A stretch of DNA of 64,000 nucleotides from Lachnospiraceae bacterium (GTDB lineage Bacteria > Bacillota > Clostridia > Lachnospirales > Lachnospiraceae). Location of the stretch: positions 1 through 64,000 of the forward strand of contig SVFK01000003.1 of NCBI GenBank assembly GCA_015056915.1, written 5' to 3'. Positions 26,172 to 35,346 of the stretch are shown here, piece after piece. Numbering within the stretch: the first letter of the stretch is position 1; every line of letters begins with the position of its first letter. Made by a program: the position numbers and the translations under genes. The notes below the pieces were generated by a model. It searched no databases. It saw only the letters and a program-made list of their open reading frames with translations, and was not told where the DNA came from.

Positions 26172-27182
26172 ATGGCGGAAATGGTAAACGTAGCAGTAGA
26201 TGCTATGGGCGGAGATAATGCCCCCGGTGAAATTGTTAAGGGTGCTATCGAGGCTATCAATGAAGATAAGAGGGTCAAGGTCTTTTTGGTAGGACGGGAG
26301 CCTGTTATCACAGAAGAGTTAAAGAAGTATACATATGATCCGGCACAATTAGAAATTGTGCATGCTGAGGAGATTATTGAAACTGCTGAGCCACCTGTAA
26401 TGGCCATCCGTAAAAAGAAAGATTCTTCTATCGTAAGATCCATGTACATGGTAAAGGAAGGAACCTGTGATGCACTTGTGTCTGCTGGAAGTACCGGAGC
26501 GGTGTTGGTTGGAGGACAGGTGATTGTAGGTCGTATCAAAGGAGTGGAAAGACCACCTCTTGCACCGTTGATTCCTACAGAGAAGGGTGTAAGCCTTCTG
26601 CTTGACTGCGGAGCCAATGTAGATGCACGTTCCTCACATCTGGTACAATTTGCCAAGATGGGAAGTGTATACATGGAAAGTGTTATGGGTGTCAAGAATC
26701 CTAAGGTGGGCATCGTGAATATCGGTGCAGAGGAGGAGAAAGGTAATGCCCTTGTGAAAGAAACATTTCCTCTTTTGAAGAATTGCCCTGAGATTAATTT
26801 TATCGGCAGTGTAGAGGCGAGAGATATTCCGCTGGGTGAAGTGGATGTTATTGTCTGTGAGGCCTTTGTCGGCAATGTTATTTTAAAAATGTATGAGGGT
26901 GTTGGAGCGGCTTTGATTAAGAAGGTCAAAAGCGGCATGATGACCTCACTCAGAAGTAAAATCGGTGCATTGCTTGTGAAGCCTGCGCTGAAGAAAACCT
27001 TAAAATCCTTTGATACAGAGGAATACGGCGGAGCACCGCTTCTTGGTCTTAATGGGTTAGTGGTAAAGACTCATGGAAGCAGCAAAGCCATTGAGATTAA
27101 GAATTCTATCCTGCAATGCATTGCATTTAAGGAGCAGAAGATAAATGAAAAGATTAAAGAAAAAATAATTTTAGAAGATTAA
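26172..27182 (+). CDS. plsX: Phosphate acyltransferase PlsX
   Basis: A 336-residue PlsX. Family motifs are VAVDAMGGDNAPGEIVKGA at the N-terminus, VSAGSTGAVLVGG, and CEAFVGNVILKMYEG. It makes acyl phosphate from acyl-ACP, the donor for PlsY, which is also encoded in this window at 58501. It works at the membrane surface in phospholipid synthesis. It precedes acpP by 16 bp, the usual Firmicutes arrangement. Unlike B. subtilis there is no fapR, fabD or fabG here. Confidence 0.96.
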   Translation: MAEMVNVAVDAMGGDNAPGEIVKGAIEAINEDKRVKVFLVGREPVITEELKKYTYDPAQLEIVHAEEIIETAEPPVMAIRKKKDSSIVRSMYMVKEGTCDALVSAGSTGAVLVGGQVIVGRIKGVERPPLAPLIPTEKGVSLLLDCGANVDARSSHLVQFAKMGSVYMESVMGVKNPKVGIVNIGAEEEKGNALVKETFPLLKNCPEINFIGSVEARDIPLGEVDVIVCEAFVGNVILKMYEGVGAALIKKVKSGMMTSLRSKIGALLVKPALKKTLKSFDTEEYGGAPLLGLNGLVVKTHGSSKAIEIKNSILQCIAFKEQKINEKIKEKIILED

Positions 27183-27198
27183 GAAAGAAGGAACTGAT

Positions 27199-27429
27199 AT
27201 GGAATTTGAAAAATTAAAAAAAGTTATTGCAGAAGTACTGAATGTTGACCCTGATGAAATCACCATGGACACTACCTTCATGGATGACCTTGGAGCAGAC
27301 TCCTTAGATGTATTTCAGATTATTATGGGAATCGAAGAAGAATTTGATATTGAGATTCCTGCTGAGAAAGCAGAAAAGATTACCAAAGTCGAGGAAGCAG
27401 TGGAATTGATTAAGAGTGCTGTAAACTAA
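27199..27429 (+). CDS. acpP: Acyl carrier protein
   Basis: A small acidic protein of 76 residues with the phosphopantetheine attachment site GADSLDVFQI (Ser35). It carries acyl chains in fatty acid synthesis and feeds PlsX. AGAAGGA precedes the ATG. Confidence 0.97.
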   Translation: MEFEKLKKVIAEVLNVDPDEITMDTTFMDDLGADSLDVFQIIMGIEEEFDIEIPAEKAEKITKVEEAVELIKSAVN

Positions 27430-27442
27430 ATCCTGATTGCTA

Positions 27443-27482
27443 AAGTATTCCTGAATCCTGGTATTCGGGAATACTTGTTTTA
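27443..27482 (+). terminator. Partial terminator / attenuator between acpP and rnc
   Basis: AAGTATTCCTGAAT pairs with ATTCGGGAATACTT (14 bp, one G-T), loop CCTGGT, then GTTTTA. The short, interrupted T tract suggests incomplete termination, which would keep acpP expression higher than rnc-smc. Confidence 0.65.
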
Positions 27483-27537
27483 TGGCGGAATACGCAGAGT
27501 ATCTATTTTGCCGTGAATAAACAGAAAGGATATAAGG

Positions 27538-28251
27538 ATGTTGGAAGGATATACCTTGCAGATGTTGGAGGAGCGGATAGGGTATTGTTTTCATAACATC
27601 GCATTGTTAAAACAGGCGATGACCCACAGCTCTTTTACCAACGAGCAGAGAATTAATAAAGCTAAGCATTATGAACGTCTTGAATTTTTGGGAGATGCCG
27701 TGTTAGAGCTTGTTTCCAGTGAATTCCTTTTTATGGAACACAAGGATATGCCGGAGGGGGAATTGACCAAAATGCGTGCTGCCATGGTGTGTGAACCATC
27801 GTTGGCATTTTGTGCCCGTGATTTGGAATTGGGGCAATTTATGCGCTTGGGCAAAGGAGAAGAAAGCACCGGCGGCAGACATCGTGACAGTATTATTTCC
27901 GATGCAATGGAGGCATTAATCGGAGCAATTTATCTGGACGGTGGCATGGATGCAGCCAAGGTGTTTATTGACAGATTTATACTCTCAGATCTTGAAGACA
28001 AGCAGTTGTTTTATGACAGCAAAAGTAATCTTCAGGAATTGATACAGGGTAAATTGAAAAAAGAATTTCATTATGAACTTTTGGAAGAAAGCGGACCGGA
28101 GCATGATAAGGTTTTTGAAGTAGAGGTGTTCATGGAGAAGGAAAGCTTAGGAAAGGGCTCTGGCAGAACCAAAAAGGCAGCGGAACAACAGGCTGCTTAT
28201 AAGGCGTTACTGCTTTTGAGGGATAAAGGATATGTATTTAAAAAGTATTGA
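27538..28251 (+). CDS. rnc: Ribonuclease III
   Basis: A 237-residue RNase III. The endonuclease domain has the signature ERLEFLGDAVLEL and the second acidic cluster DAMEALIGAIYLDGG. The C-terminal dsRNA-binding domain is at ~165-235 (SKSNLQELIQGKLK, GSGRTKKAAEQQAA). It cleaves double-stranded RNA in rRNA processing. The gene overlaps smc by 20 bp, so the two are translationally coupled. Confidence 0.97.
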   Translation: MLEGYTLQMLEERIGYCFHNIALLKQAMTHSSFTNEQRINKAKHYERLEFLGDAVLELVSSEFLFMEHKDMPEGELTKMRAAMVCEPSLAFCARDLELGQFMRLGKGEESTGGRHRDSIISDAMEALIGAIYLDGGMDAAKVFIDRFILSDLEDKQLFYDSKSNLQELIQGKLKKEFHYELLEESGPEHDKVFEVEVFMEKESLGKGSGRTKKAAEQQAAYKALLLLRDKGYVFKKY

Positions 28252-31200
28252 GGTGCAAGGCTTTAAGTCATTTGCAAATAAAATTGTATTCCAATTCCAT
28301 AATGGTATTACCGGTATCGTCGGACCGAACGGAAGCGGAAAAAGTAATGTGGCGGATGCAGTGCGTTGGGTGCTTGGTGAACAGAGAATCAAGCAGTTGC
28401 GTGGTTCTAGCATGCAGGATGTCATTTTCTCGGGTACAGAGACCAGAAAACCATTGAGCTATGCCTATGTGGCTATCACATTGGATAATTCGGATCATCA
28501 GCTGGCGATTGATTACGATGAGGTAACTATTGCCAGAAGAATCTACCGTTCCGGAGAAAGTGAATATCTGATTAACGGCACAATCTGCAGATTGAAGGAT
28601 GTAAATGAGCTTTTCTATGATACCGGTATCGGTAAGGAAGGCTATTCTATCATCGGACAGGGTCAGATTGATAAAATCTTAAGTGGTAAACCGGAGGAGC
28701 GCAGAGAGCTTTTTGATGAAGCAGCCGGTATTGTGAAGTTTAAGCGCCGCAAGGCTGCAGCACAGCATAAGCTGGAAAATGAAAAGCAGAATCTGGTTCG
28801 TGTCAGTGATATTTTGTCTGAATTGGAGAAGCAGGTAGGTCCTTTGGAGAAACAGTCCGAGGTTGCCAAAATATATTTGAAGAAAAAAGAAGAATTAAAA
28901 ACCCTTGATATTAATGTTTTTCTGTTGGAAAATAAGCGTATTAGAGAGCAGCTTACTTCCGTGGAAGAAAAGTATACGATTGCCGGCAATGAATTGACAG
29001 AGACTACCGGTAAATATGAGCAGATAAAGGAAGAATATGAACGCATTCAGGAGGAAATCGAAAGTCTGGATGCGGCTATTGAGCTGGCAAGGAACAGTGT
29101 TACGGATACAGGACTTTTGCGCGGTAAGCTGGAGGGTGAAATCAATGTATTAAAGGAGCAGATTAATTCTGCCAAGGGCAATGAGACACACCTGAATAAC
29201 CGTCGCAACACCCTGCAGGAGGAAATTGCTGAAAGAGAAGCAGAGAAGATTAGTATTCTGGCAGAGAAGCAGGATACAGATGCGCAGGTACAGGAATTAA
29301 CCGCTACTGCACAACAGGTAAAGCAGAAGCTTGAGGAGATACAGAATAAGATTGCTGAATTGAATAACAGTATCGAAGCAGGCAAAAATACCATTATTGA
29401 TGAGTTGAATCAGAGAGCTGCTATCAAATCTAAAATGGGACGTTTTGATACCATGATTGAGCAGATTAATATTCGCAAGGCAGAGTTGAATTCCCGATTA
29501 CTTCGTGCAAAATCAGACGAAGCAGCAAGAGAAGAGACCATAAAGAAGCTGGAGGAGGCTTTTGCGGCTGTAACTGAAGAGTTGCGTGTGATGAATGAAA
29601 AAGAGGCGGCAACGGAGCTGGCACTGGGAGATATCCGCGAAACCTTAATCGGCATGGATGCCAAACTGCGCCAGAAACAGACCACATATCATCAGGAGAA
29701 GTCCAAGCTGGAGGCTTTAACCAATCTGACAGAACGCTATGAAGGTTATGGCGGTAGTGTCAAGAAGGTTATGGAACAAAAGGAAAAGAATTCCGGCATT
29801 ATCGGTGTTGTTGCGGATATTATTAAGGTGGATGAGAAGTACGAGACGGCTATTGAGACAGCGTTGGGAGGCAATATTCAGAACATTGTTACCGATGATG
29901 AAAATACCGCGAAGAAGATGATTGAATATCTGAAGGTCAATCGTCTGGGTCGAGCTACCTTTTTACCGCTGACAAGTATTACGAATCCTCAGGAGTTTAA
30001 GAATCCGGAGGCTTTGAAGGAAAAAGGCGTTATCGGTATGGCAGATGAGCTGGTGCATATCGAGGAGAAATACCGCAATGTGGCAAGAGCTATGCTTGGA
30101 CGTATTATGGTAGTTGACAATGTGGACAACGCAGTAAAGATTGCCCGCAAATTCGATTACGGTATCAGAATGGTTACTCTTGAGGGAGAGCTGTTAGTAC
30201 CCGGCGGTGCTATTAGTGGTGGTGCTTTTAAGAACAACAGTAATTTGTTGGGACGTCGAAGAGAAATCGACGAATTGGACAAATCAGTAAAGAAGCTTCT
30301 TGAGCAAATAGATGAGATAAACGCTCAGATTGAAGAGACCAAGAGCAAGCGTAATAAAATGCGCATGGAATTGGAGGGTATCAAAACTGATATTCAGCGC
30401 AAATCAATCGAGCAGAATACGGCAAGACTGAATATCAGTCAGGCCAGAGAGCGTATGCAGGAAGAAAATGAAGGTGTTCAGTCACTTAAGCTGGAAGAAC
30501 AGGAGATTGAAGGCAAAATCTTTGAGATTAATAATGACAAAGAGAGTATTCAGCGAGAGTTATCCGAAAGCGAGGCGTTGGAGAAACGGACACAGGAGCA
30601 GATTGTGGATTACCAAAAGGAGCTTGAGGAATGTCGCCTGACAGAAACGGAGGCGGCTTCGCAGGTAAATGAATGGGATGTGAAGGTAGAGAAGATGTTG
30701 CAGACACAGACCTTCAAACAAGCAAATGTGGATCGTATTAACGGAGAAATTGAACGCTCCATGACCGAATTAGATGAAATTCTGCAGGCACTGGCTGAAA
30801 ATGCAGAGGAAGTGGAGCGCAAGAAACAGAATATTCTTGAAATCGAAGGAACGATTGTAGCTTCTCACGAAGCACAGACAGAATCAGAGCAGAAGCTGAA
30901 AGCAGATGTAATGCGTAAGGAAGAGCTTAGTGCAAAACAGAAGAATTTCTTCACGAGTCGCGAGGAACTTTCCGAGAAGATGAATGCTCTCGATAAGGAA
31001 GTATATCGTCTGAATGCCCAGAAGGAGCGATTGGAAGAAAATATTGAAGCGCAGATTAATTACATGTGGGATGAATACGAAATCACCTTAAGTGATGCTG
31101 CACATTTGCGAGATGAGAGCATGACAGAGTTGTCTGCCATGAAGAGAGATGTTTCTTCCCTGAAGGAGCAGATAAAGAAGCTGGGAGATGTAAATGTCAA

Positions 31201-31792
31201 TGCCATTGAAGATTACAAGAATCTCATGGAAAGATTTACTTTTATGAAGACGCAGCATGATGATCTGATAGAGGCAGAGAAGACACTGGAGGGCATTATT
31301 GAAGAGCTTGACAGTGCTATGAGGAAGCAATTTGCCGAGAAATTTGCGGAAATCAGCAGAGAGTTTGACAAAGTATTTAAGGAGCTTTTCGGTGGTGGAA
31401 AGGGTACGCTGGAGCTTATGGAGGACGAGGATATTCTGGAAGCGGGAATCCGTATTATTGCCCAGCCGCCCGGAAAGAAGCTGCAGAATATGATGCAGCT
31501 GTCCGGTGGAGAGAAATCCTTATCAGCAATTTCGTTGCTGTTTGCTATTCAGAACCTGAAGCCCTCACCCTTCTGTCTGCTTGATGAGATTGAAGCGGCT
31601 TTAGATGATTCCAACGTGGGTCGCTTTGCAAAATACTTACATAAGCTGACCAAAAACACGCAGTTTATTGTAATTACCCACAGAAGGGGTACCATGGAGC
31701 AGGTAGACAGACTCTACGGTATTACCATGCAGGAAAAGGGTGTATCTACTTTGGTAAGTGTCAATTTGATTGACAAGGAGTTGGATGATTAG
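28232..31792 (+). CDS. smc: Chromosome partition protein SMC
   Basis: A full-length 1186-residue SMC. Walker A GPNGSGKSN (33-41) and the N-terminal head are followed by coiled coil from ~170 to ~500. The hinge (~510-660) contains the conserved GGSVKKVMEQ and GRATFLPL, and has GGAISGGAF at its end. Return coiled coil runs to ~1020, then the C-terminal head with ABC signature LSGGEKSLSA, Walker B and D-loop FCLLDEIEAALDD. With ScpA and ScpB it compacts and segregates the chromosome. It overlaps rnc and is followed by ftsY. Confidence 0.98.
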   Translation: MYLKSIEVQGFKSFANKIVFQFHNGITGIVGPNGSGKSNVADAVRWVLGEQRIKQLRGSSMQDVIFSGTETRKPLSYAYVAITLDNSDHQLAIDYDEVTIARRIYRSGESEYLINGTICRLKDVNELFYDTGIGKEGYSIIGQGQIDKILSGKPEERRELFDEAAGIVKFKRRKAAAQHKLENEKQNLVRVSDILSELEKQVGPLEKQSEVAKIYLKKKEELKTLDINVFLLENKRIREQLTSVEEKYTIAGNELTETTGKYEQIKEEYERIQEEIESLDAAIELARNSVTDTGLLRGKLEGEINVLKEQINSAKGNETHLNNRRNTLQEEIAEREAEKISILAEKQDTDAQVQELTATAQQVKQKLEEIQNKIAELNNSIEAGKNTIIDELNQRAAIKSKMGRFDTMIEQINIRKAELNSRLLRAKSDEAAREETIKKLEEAFAAVTEELRVMNEKEAATELALGDIRETLIGMDAKLRQKQTTYHQEKSKLEALTNLTERYEGYGGSVKKVMEQKEKNSGIIGVVADIIKVDEKYETAIETALGGNIQNIVTDDENTAKKMIEYLKVNRLGRATFLPLTSITNPQEFKNPEALKEKGVIGMADELVHIEEKYRNVARAMLGRIMVVDNVDNAVKIARKFDYGIRMVTLEGELLVPGGAISGGAFKNNSNLLGRRREIDELDKSVKKLLEQIDEINAQIEETKSKRNKMRMELEGIKTDIQRKSIEQNTARLNISQARERMQEENEGVQSLKLEEQEIEGKIFEINNDKESIQRELSESEALEKRTQEQIVDYQKELEECRLTETEAASQVNEWDVKVEKMLQTQTFKQANVDRINGEIERSMTELDEILQALAENAEEVERKKQNILEIEGTIVASHEAQTESEQKLKADVMRKEELSAKQKNFFTSREELSEKMNALDKEVYRLNAQKERLEENIEAQINYMWDEYEITLSDAAHLRDESMTELSAMKRDVSSLKEQIKKLGDVNVNAIEDYKNLMERFTFMKTQHDDLIEAEKTLEGIIEELDSAMRKQFAEKFAEISREFDKVFKELFGGGKGTLELMEDEDILEAGIRIIAQPPGKKLQNMMQLSGGEKSLSAISLLFAIQNLKPSPFCLLDEIEAALDDSNVGRFAKYLHKLTKNTQFIVITHRRGTMEQVDRLYGITMQEKGVSTLVSVNLIDKELDD

Positions 31793-31812
31793 TTAGGTGA
31801 TAGGAGTATGAT

Positions 31813-32763
31813 ATGAGCGAGGAAAAGAGAGGCTTTTTTGCCCGATTAAAGGCAGGACTTACCAAGACGAGAGATAATATAGTACATGGTATCGATTCTG
31901 TGTTCAGCGGATTCTCAGCGATTGATGAAGACTTCTATGAGGAATTGGAAGAGATTCTTATCATGGGAGATATTGGCGTAAATGCCACAACAGCTATAGT
32001 GGAACGCCTGAAAGCACAGGTAAGGGAGCAGCATCTTAAGGAGCCATATCAGTGCAAGCAGCTTTTGATTGAAAGCATTAAGGAACAGATGCTGGTGGAT
32101 GAGACTGCTTATGATTTTGAAAATCAGCAATCTGTTATTATGGTTATCGGTGTCAATGGTGTGGGCAAGACCACATCCGTGGGTAAGCTTGCAGGCAAGC
32201 TGAAGGATAACGGCAAAAAGGTATTGATTGCAGCCGCAGACACCTTTCGTGCAGCTGCAGGTGAGCAGCTTGCGGAATGGGCAAGACGTGCGGATGTGCC
32301 TATGATAGGCGGCAACGAAGGTGCAGACCCGGCAAGTGTTGTATTTGATGCCGTTAATGCAGCCAAGGCTCGTGGTGTGGATGTTCTTTTAATTGATACG
32401 GCAGGCAGACTTCATAACAAGAAGAATTTGATGGAAGAGCTGCGTAAGATGAATCGAATCATCGATAAGGAATTTCCTAATGTGCATAGAGAAAATCTGA
32501 TTGTTTTGGATGGTACTACCGGACAGAATGCACTGGTGCAGGCAAGAGAATTTGGTGATGTGGCCAATCTTACCGGTATTGTATTGACCAAGATGGATGG
32601 TACTGCCAAAGGCGGTATAGCCGTGGCAATTCAGTCTGAATTAAATGTACCGGTGAAATATATCGGTGTAGGTGAGACCATTGAGGATTTACAAAAATTT
32701 GATTCAGATGAATTTGTAAATGCATTGTTTGATGTAAAAGCCAATGAAGATGACATGATATAG
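31813..32763 (+). CDS. ftsY: Signal recognition particle receptor FtsY
   Basis: A 316-residue NG-domain GTPase without the long acidic A domain of E. coli FtsY, as usual in Firmicutes. G1 is GVNGVGKTTSVGKLA, then DTFRAAAGEQL, DTAGRLHNKKNLM and TKMDGTAKGG. It docks the SRP-ribosome complex at the membrane. The partner ffh is also in this window. It follows smc after 20 bp. Confidence 0.97.
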   Translation: MSEEKRGFFARLKAGLTKTRDNIVHGIDSVFSGFSAIDEDFYEELEEILIMGDIGVNATTAIVERLKAQVREQHLKEPYQCKQLLIESIKEQMLVDETAYDFENQQSVIMVIGVNGVGKTTSVGKLAGKLKDNGKKVLIAAADTFRAAAGEQLAEWARRADVPMIGGNEGADPASVVFDAVNAAKARGVDVLLIDTAGRLHNKKNLMEELRKMNRIIDKEFPNVHRENLIVLDGTTGQNALVQAREFGDVANLTGIVLTKMDGTAKGGIAVAIQSELNVPVKYIGVGETIEDLQKFDSDEFVNALFDVKANEDDMI

Positions 32764-32779
32764 GCGGATGGGAGCAGAA

Positions 32780-34003
32780 ATGGAAGAGATGATGTTGACT
32801 TTGGAGAAATTTGAAGAGGCCAGTGAGGTTGTTAAAAAGGTGACTTCGGAGACGAAGCTGATTTACAGTGATTATTTCAGTGCACAGACCGGTAATCGCG
32901 TATATTTAAAGCCGGAAAACATGCAGTTTACCGGTGCATATAAGCTGAGAGGCGCTTATTATAAAATGAGCACTTTGACAGCTGAGGAGCGAGCTAAGGG
33001 ACTGATTACCGCATCAGCAGGTAATCATGCCCAGGGTGTTGCTTATGCTGCAAAGTGCTATGGTGCCAAAGCAACAATCGTAATGCCGACGACCACTCCC
33101 CTGATAAAGGTGAACCGTACCAGAAGCTATGGTGCAGAGGTGGTGCTCTATGGTGATGTATATGATGAAGCTTGTGCAAAGGCTTATGAGCTGGCGGATG
33201 AAAAAGGTTATACCTTTATCCATCCCTTTGATGATTTGACGGTCGCTACCGGTCAGGGAACCATTGCGATGGAAATCTTCAAGGAACTTCCCCTTGTTGA
33301 TTACATATTAGTCCCCATTGGCGGCGGCGGACTGGCAACAGGTGTTTCCACACTTGCCAAGCTGTTAAATCCTAAGATTAAGGTGATTGGTGTAGAGCCT
33401 GCAGGTGCTAATTGTATGCAGGAATCTATAAAGGCCGGCAAGATTGTTACCCTTCCCGGTGTGAATACTATTGCGGACGGTACGGCAGTAAAAACTCCCG
33501 GAAGCAAGCTGTTCCCTTATATTCAGGAAAATATAGATGATATTATTGCCGTGGAGGATGAGGAACTGGTAGTGTCCTTCCTTGACATGGTAGAAAACCA
33601 TAAAATGGTAGTGGAGAATTCAGGACTTTTAACGGTGGCTGCCTTAAAACAGCTGAAGGTTAAGGATAAAAGAGTGGTGTCTATTTTAAGCGGAGGCAAT
33701 ATGGATGTCATTACCATGTCCTCTGTGGTACAGCAGGGATTGATTTTCAGGGACAGAATTTTTACCGTATCTGTGCTGTTGCCTGATAAGCCCGGTGAGT
33801 TGTGCAAGGTATCCGGTATTATTGCCGGAATCAGCGGTAATGTCATTAAGCTGGAGCATAATCAGTTTGTTTCTATCAATCGCAGTACGGCTGTTGAACT
33901 GCGTATTACCCTGGAGGCCTTTGGCACAGAGCATAAGCATCAGATTATGGATGCACTTGAGAAGGAAGGCTATATGCCTAAATTGGTGCGTACCAATATA
34001 TAA
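32780..34003 (+). CDS. ilvA: Threonine ammonia-lyase (ACT-containing)
   Basis: A 407-residue fold II PLP enzyme. The PLP lysine lies in FTGAYKLRGAYY, the Asn loop in SAGNHAQGVA, and the phosphate cup is GGGGLATG. A C-terminal single ACT domain (~330-405, FTVSVLLPDKPGELCKV) is the regulatory part. The enzyme deaminates threonine to 2-oxobutyrate. This shorter one-ACT form is used for isoleucine synthesis or for threonine catabolism; sequence alone does not decide. The ATG at 32780 follows GGGAG with good spacing; the ATG at 32768 lies too close to its purine tract. Confidence 0.9.
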   Translation: MEEMMLTLEKFEEASEVVKKVTSETKLIYSDYFSAQTGNRVYLKPENMQFTGAYKLRGAYYKMSTLTAEERAKGLITASAGNHAQGVAYAAKCYGAKATIVMPTTTPLIKVNRTRSYGAEVVLYGDVYDEACAKAYELADEKGYTFIHPFDDLTVATGQGTIAMEIFKELPLVDYILVPIGGGGLATGVSTLAKLLNPKIKVIGVEPAGANCMQESIKAGKIVTLPGVNTIADGTAVKTPGSKLFPYIQENIDDIIAVEDEELVVSFLDMVENHKMVVENSGLLTVAALKQLKVKDKRVVSILSGGNMDVITMSSVVQQGLIFRDRIFTVSVLLPDKPGELCKVSGIIAGISGNVIKLEHNQFVSINRSTAVELRITLEAFGTEHKHQIMDALEKEGYMPKLVRTNI

Positions 34004-34033
34004 TGAATTGAAAAGAAGTGATATCTCACTGAT

Positions 34034-34066
34034 AAAATCCGCATAATAAAATATGCGGATTTTTGT
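34034..34066 (+). terminator. Terminator after ilvA
   Basis: AAAATCCGCATA pairs perfectly with TATGCGGATTTT (12 bp) around a 6-nt loop and leads into a T tract. Confidence 0.87.
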
Positions 34067-34173
34067 TATATAAGAAGATAATGATGAGGATATTTTTCTA
34101 CTTATATGAGAAAATATAATTAAATTCCGGTATTAATGCATTTATCAAAAGAGTGACGGTAAGGGAGAACATT

Positions 34174-35079
34174 ATGGCAACAAATACAGAGAAAAGAAGA
34201 GAAGTTAAATATTTCGAAAAAAAATCATTAAAGAGACGTATCCGGGATTATGTTGTGATCACGGTATCAGCCTTCATCTATGCGGTGGCAATCAGCCTTT
34301 TTTTGGATCCTAATTCTCTGGCACCCGGTGGTGTGACGGGTATTGCGATAATCTTGAATCGAGTAACGGAGGTTGAAACAGGTACATTGATATTTCTTAT
34401 CAATATTCCCATTATTATTCTGGGAGTGTGGAAATTCGGTATACGATTCATATTATCAACTATGTATTGTACAGTGTTGATTTCGTTCTTTACCAATCTG
34501 TTGACACCCTTCGGAGCGGTTACCACAGATCCGTTTCTTGCTACGCTTGCAGGAAGTGGGTTGATGGCGGTGGCACTGGGCTGGGTATTTAAGACTGGTT
34601 CCACATCGGGAGGAACGGATGTTATCATCAAGGTCTTACGTCTCAAATTCCCTTATTTAAAGACGGGCTCCCTTTTTTTGCTGACTGATACAATTATTGT
34701 TACAGCCTCTGCATTTGTCTTTCGTAACATTGACAGAGCTCTGTATGCCGGAATGGTAGTGTTTATTACCTCGGTTTTGTTGGATTTGGTTCTGTATGGT
34801 CGGGATGGAGCTAAGCTGATTTATATTATCAGTGACCGTTCAGAGTCAATTACCAAGCGTATTTTAGAGGAATTGGATATAGGTGTCACTTATGTTCAGG
34901 GAACAGGTGCTTACAGCGGAAAAGATAAAAATGTAATTATGTGTGTTATCAGAAAACAACTGGCATATAAAGCAGAAGAGATTGTCAAAGAAGAAGATCC
35001 GCTGGCATTTATGATTGTAACCAGTGCTAATGAAATATACGGAGAAGGTTATAAGAGTTATTTTAGCGAAAAATTGTAA
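34174..35079 (+). CDS. YitT-family membrane protein (DUF2179)
   Basis: A 301-residue membrane protein with about five hydrophobic segments between residues 25 and 205 and a cytoplasmic C-terminal DUF2179 domain (~215-295, ERSESITKRIL, then VTYVQGTGAYSGKDKNVIMCV in part). The family motif LAPGGVTGIAIIL is present. YitT proteins are common in Firmicutes and their transport substrate is not established. ATG 34174 follows AAGGGAG and is preferred over the upstream GTG at 34153. Confidence 0.9.
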   Translation: MATNTEKRREVKYFEKKSLKRRIRDYVVITVSAFIYAVAISLFLDPNSLAPGGVTGIAIILNRVTEVETGTLIFLINIPIIILGVWKFGIRFILSTMYCTVLISFFTNLLTPFGAVTTDPFLATLAGSGLMAVALGWVFKTGSTSGGTDVIIKVLRLKFPYLKTGSLFLLTDTIIVTASAFVFRNIDRALYAGMVVFITSVLLDLVLYGRDGAKLIYIISDRSESITKRILEELDIGVTYVQGTGAYSGKDKNVIMCVIRKQLAYKAEEIVKEEDPLAFMIVTSANEIYGEGYKSYFSEKL

Positions 35080-35199
35080 AGATGTTACTTATGTTTATTG
35101 TAAATTGAAGTGTTTTATTTGAATTTAAAGCTTACAGAGCATAATTAACAAAGAAATAAAAAAGTTATAAAAAAACACATACATTTTCACAAAAAGAAA

Positions 35200-35229
35200 T
35201 TGACAGATTGATATATCTGTTTGTAAAAT
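35200..35229 (+). promoter_or_regulatory. Promoter of the arabinanase gene with internal inverted repeat
   Basis: TTGACA (35200-35205), an 18-bp spacer and TAAAAT (35224-35229), leaving a ~110-nt leader. The spacer contains the inverted repeat CAGAT-TGATAT-ATCTG (35204-35219), placed where a repressor could block polymerase. The rest of 35080-35199 is AT-rich with no other signal I can support. Confidence 0.55.
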
Positions 35230-35346
35230 GTTTTTGGAGTTAAGGTTGGGTGAATAAAAAAATTGTTGAATTTGCATAAAAGAGGAGGTGCAAAATATTT
35301 ATTTGCTTAACTGGGGTAATTGTTAATTTATTTAGGAGGGTTAAGA

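Noticed and set aside
28232..31792. Retron, toxin-antitoxin or similar defence system among the minus-strand frames under smc
   Set aside because: All are shadows of the continuous SMC coding frame.
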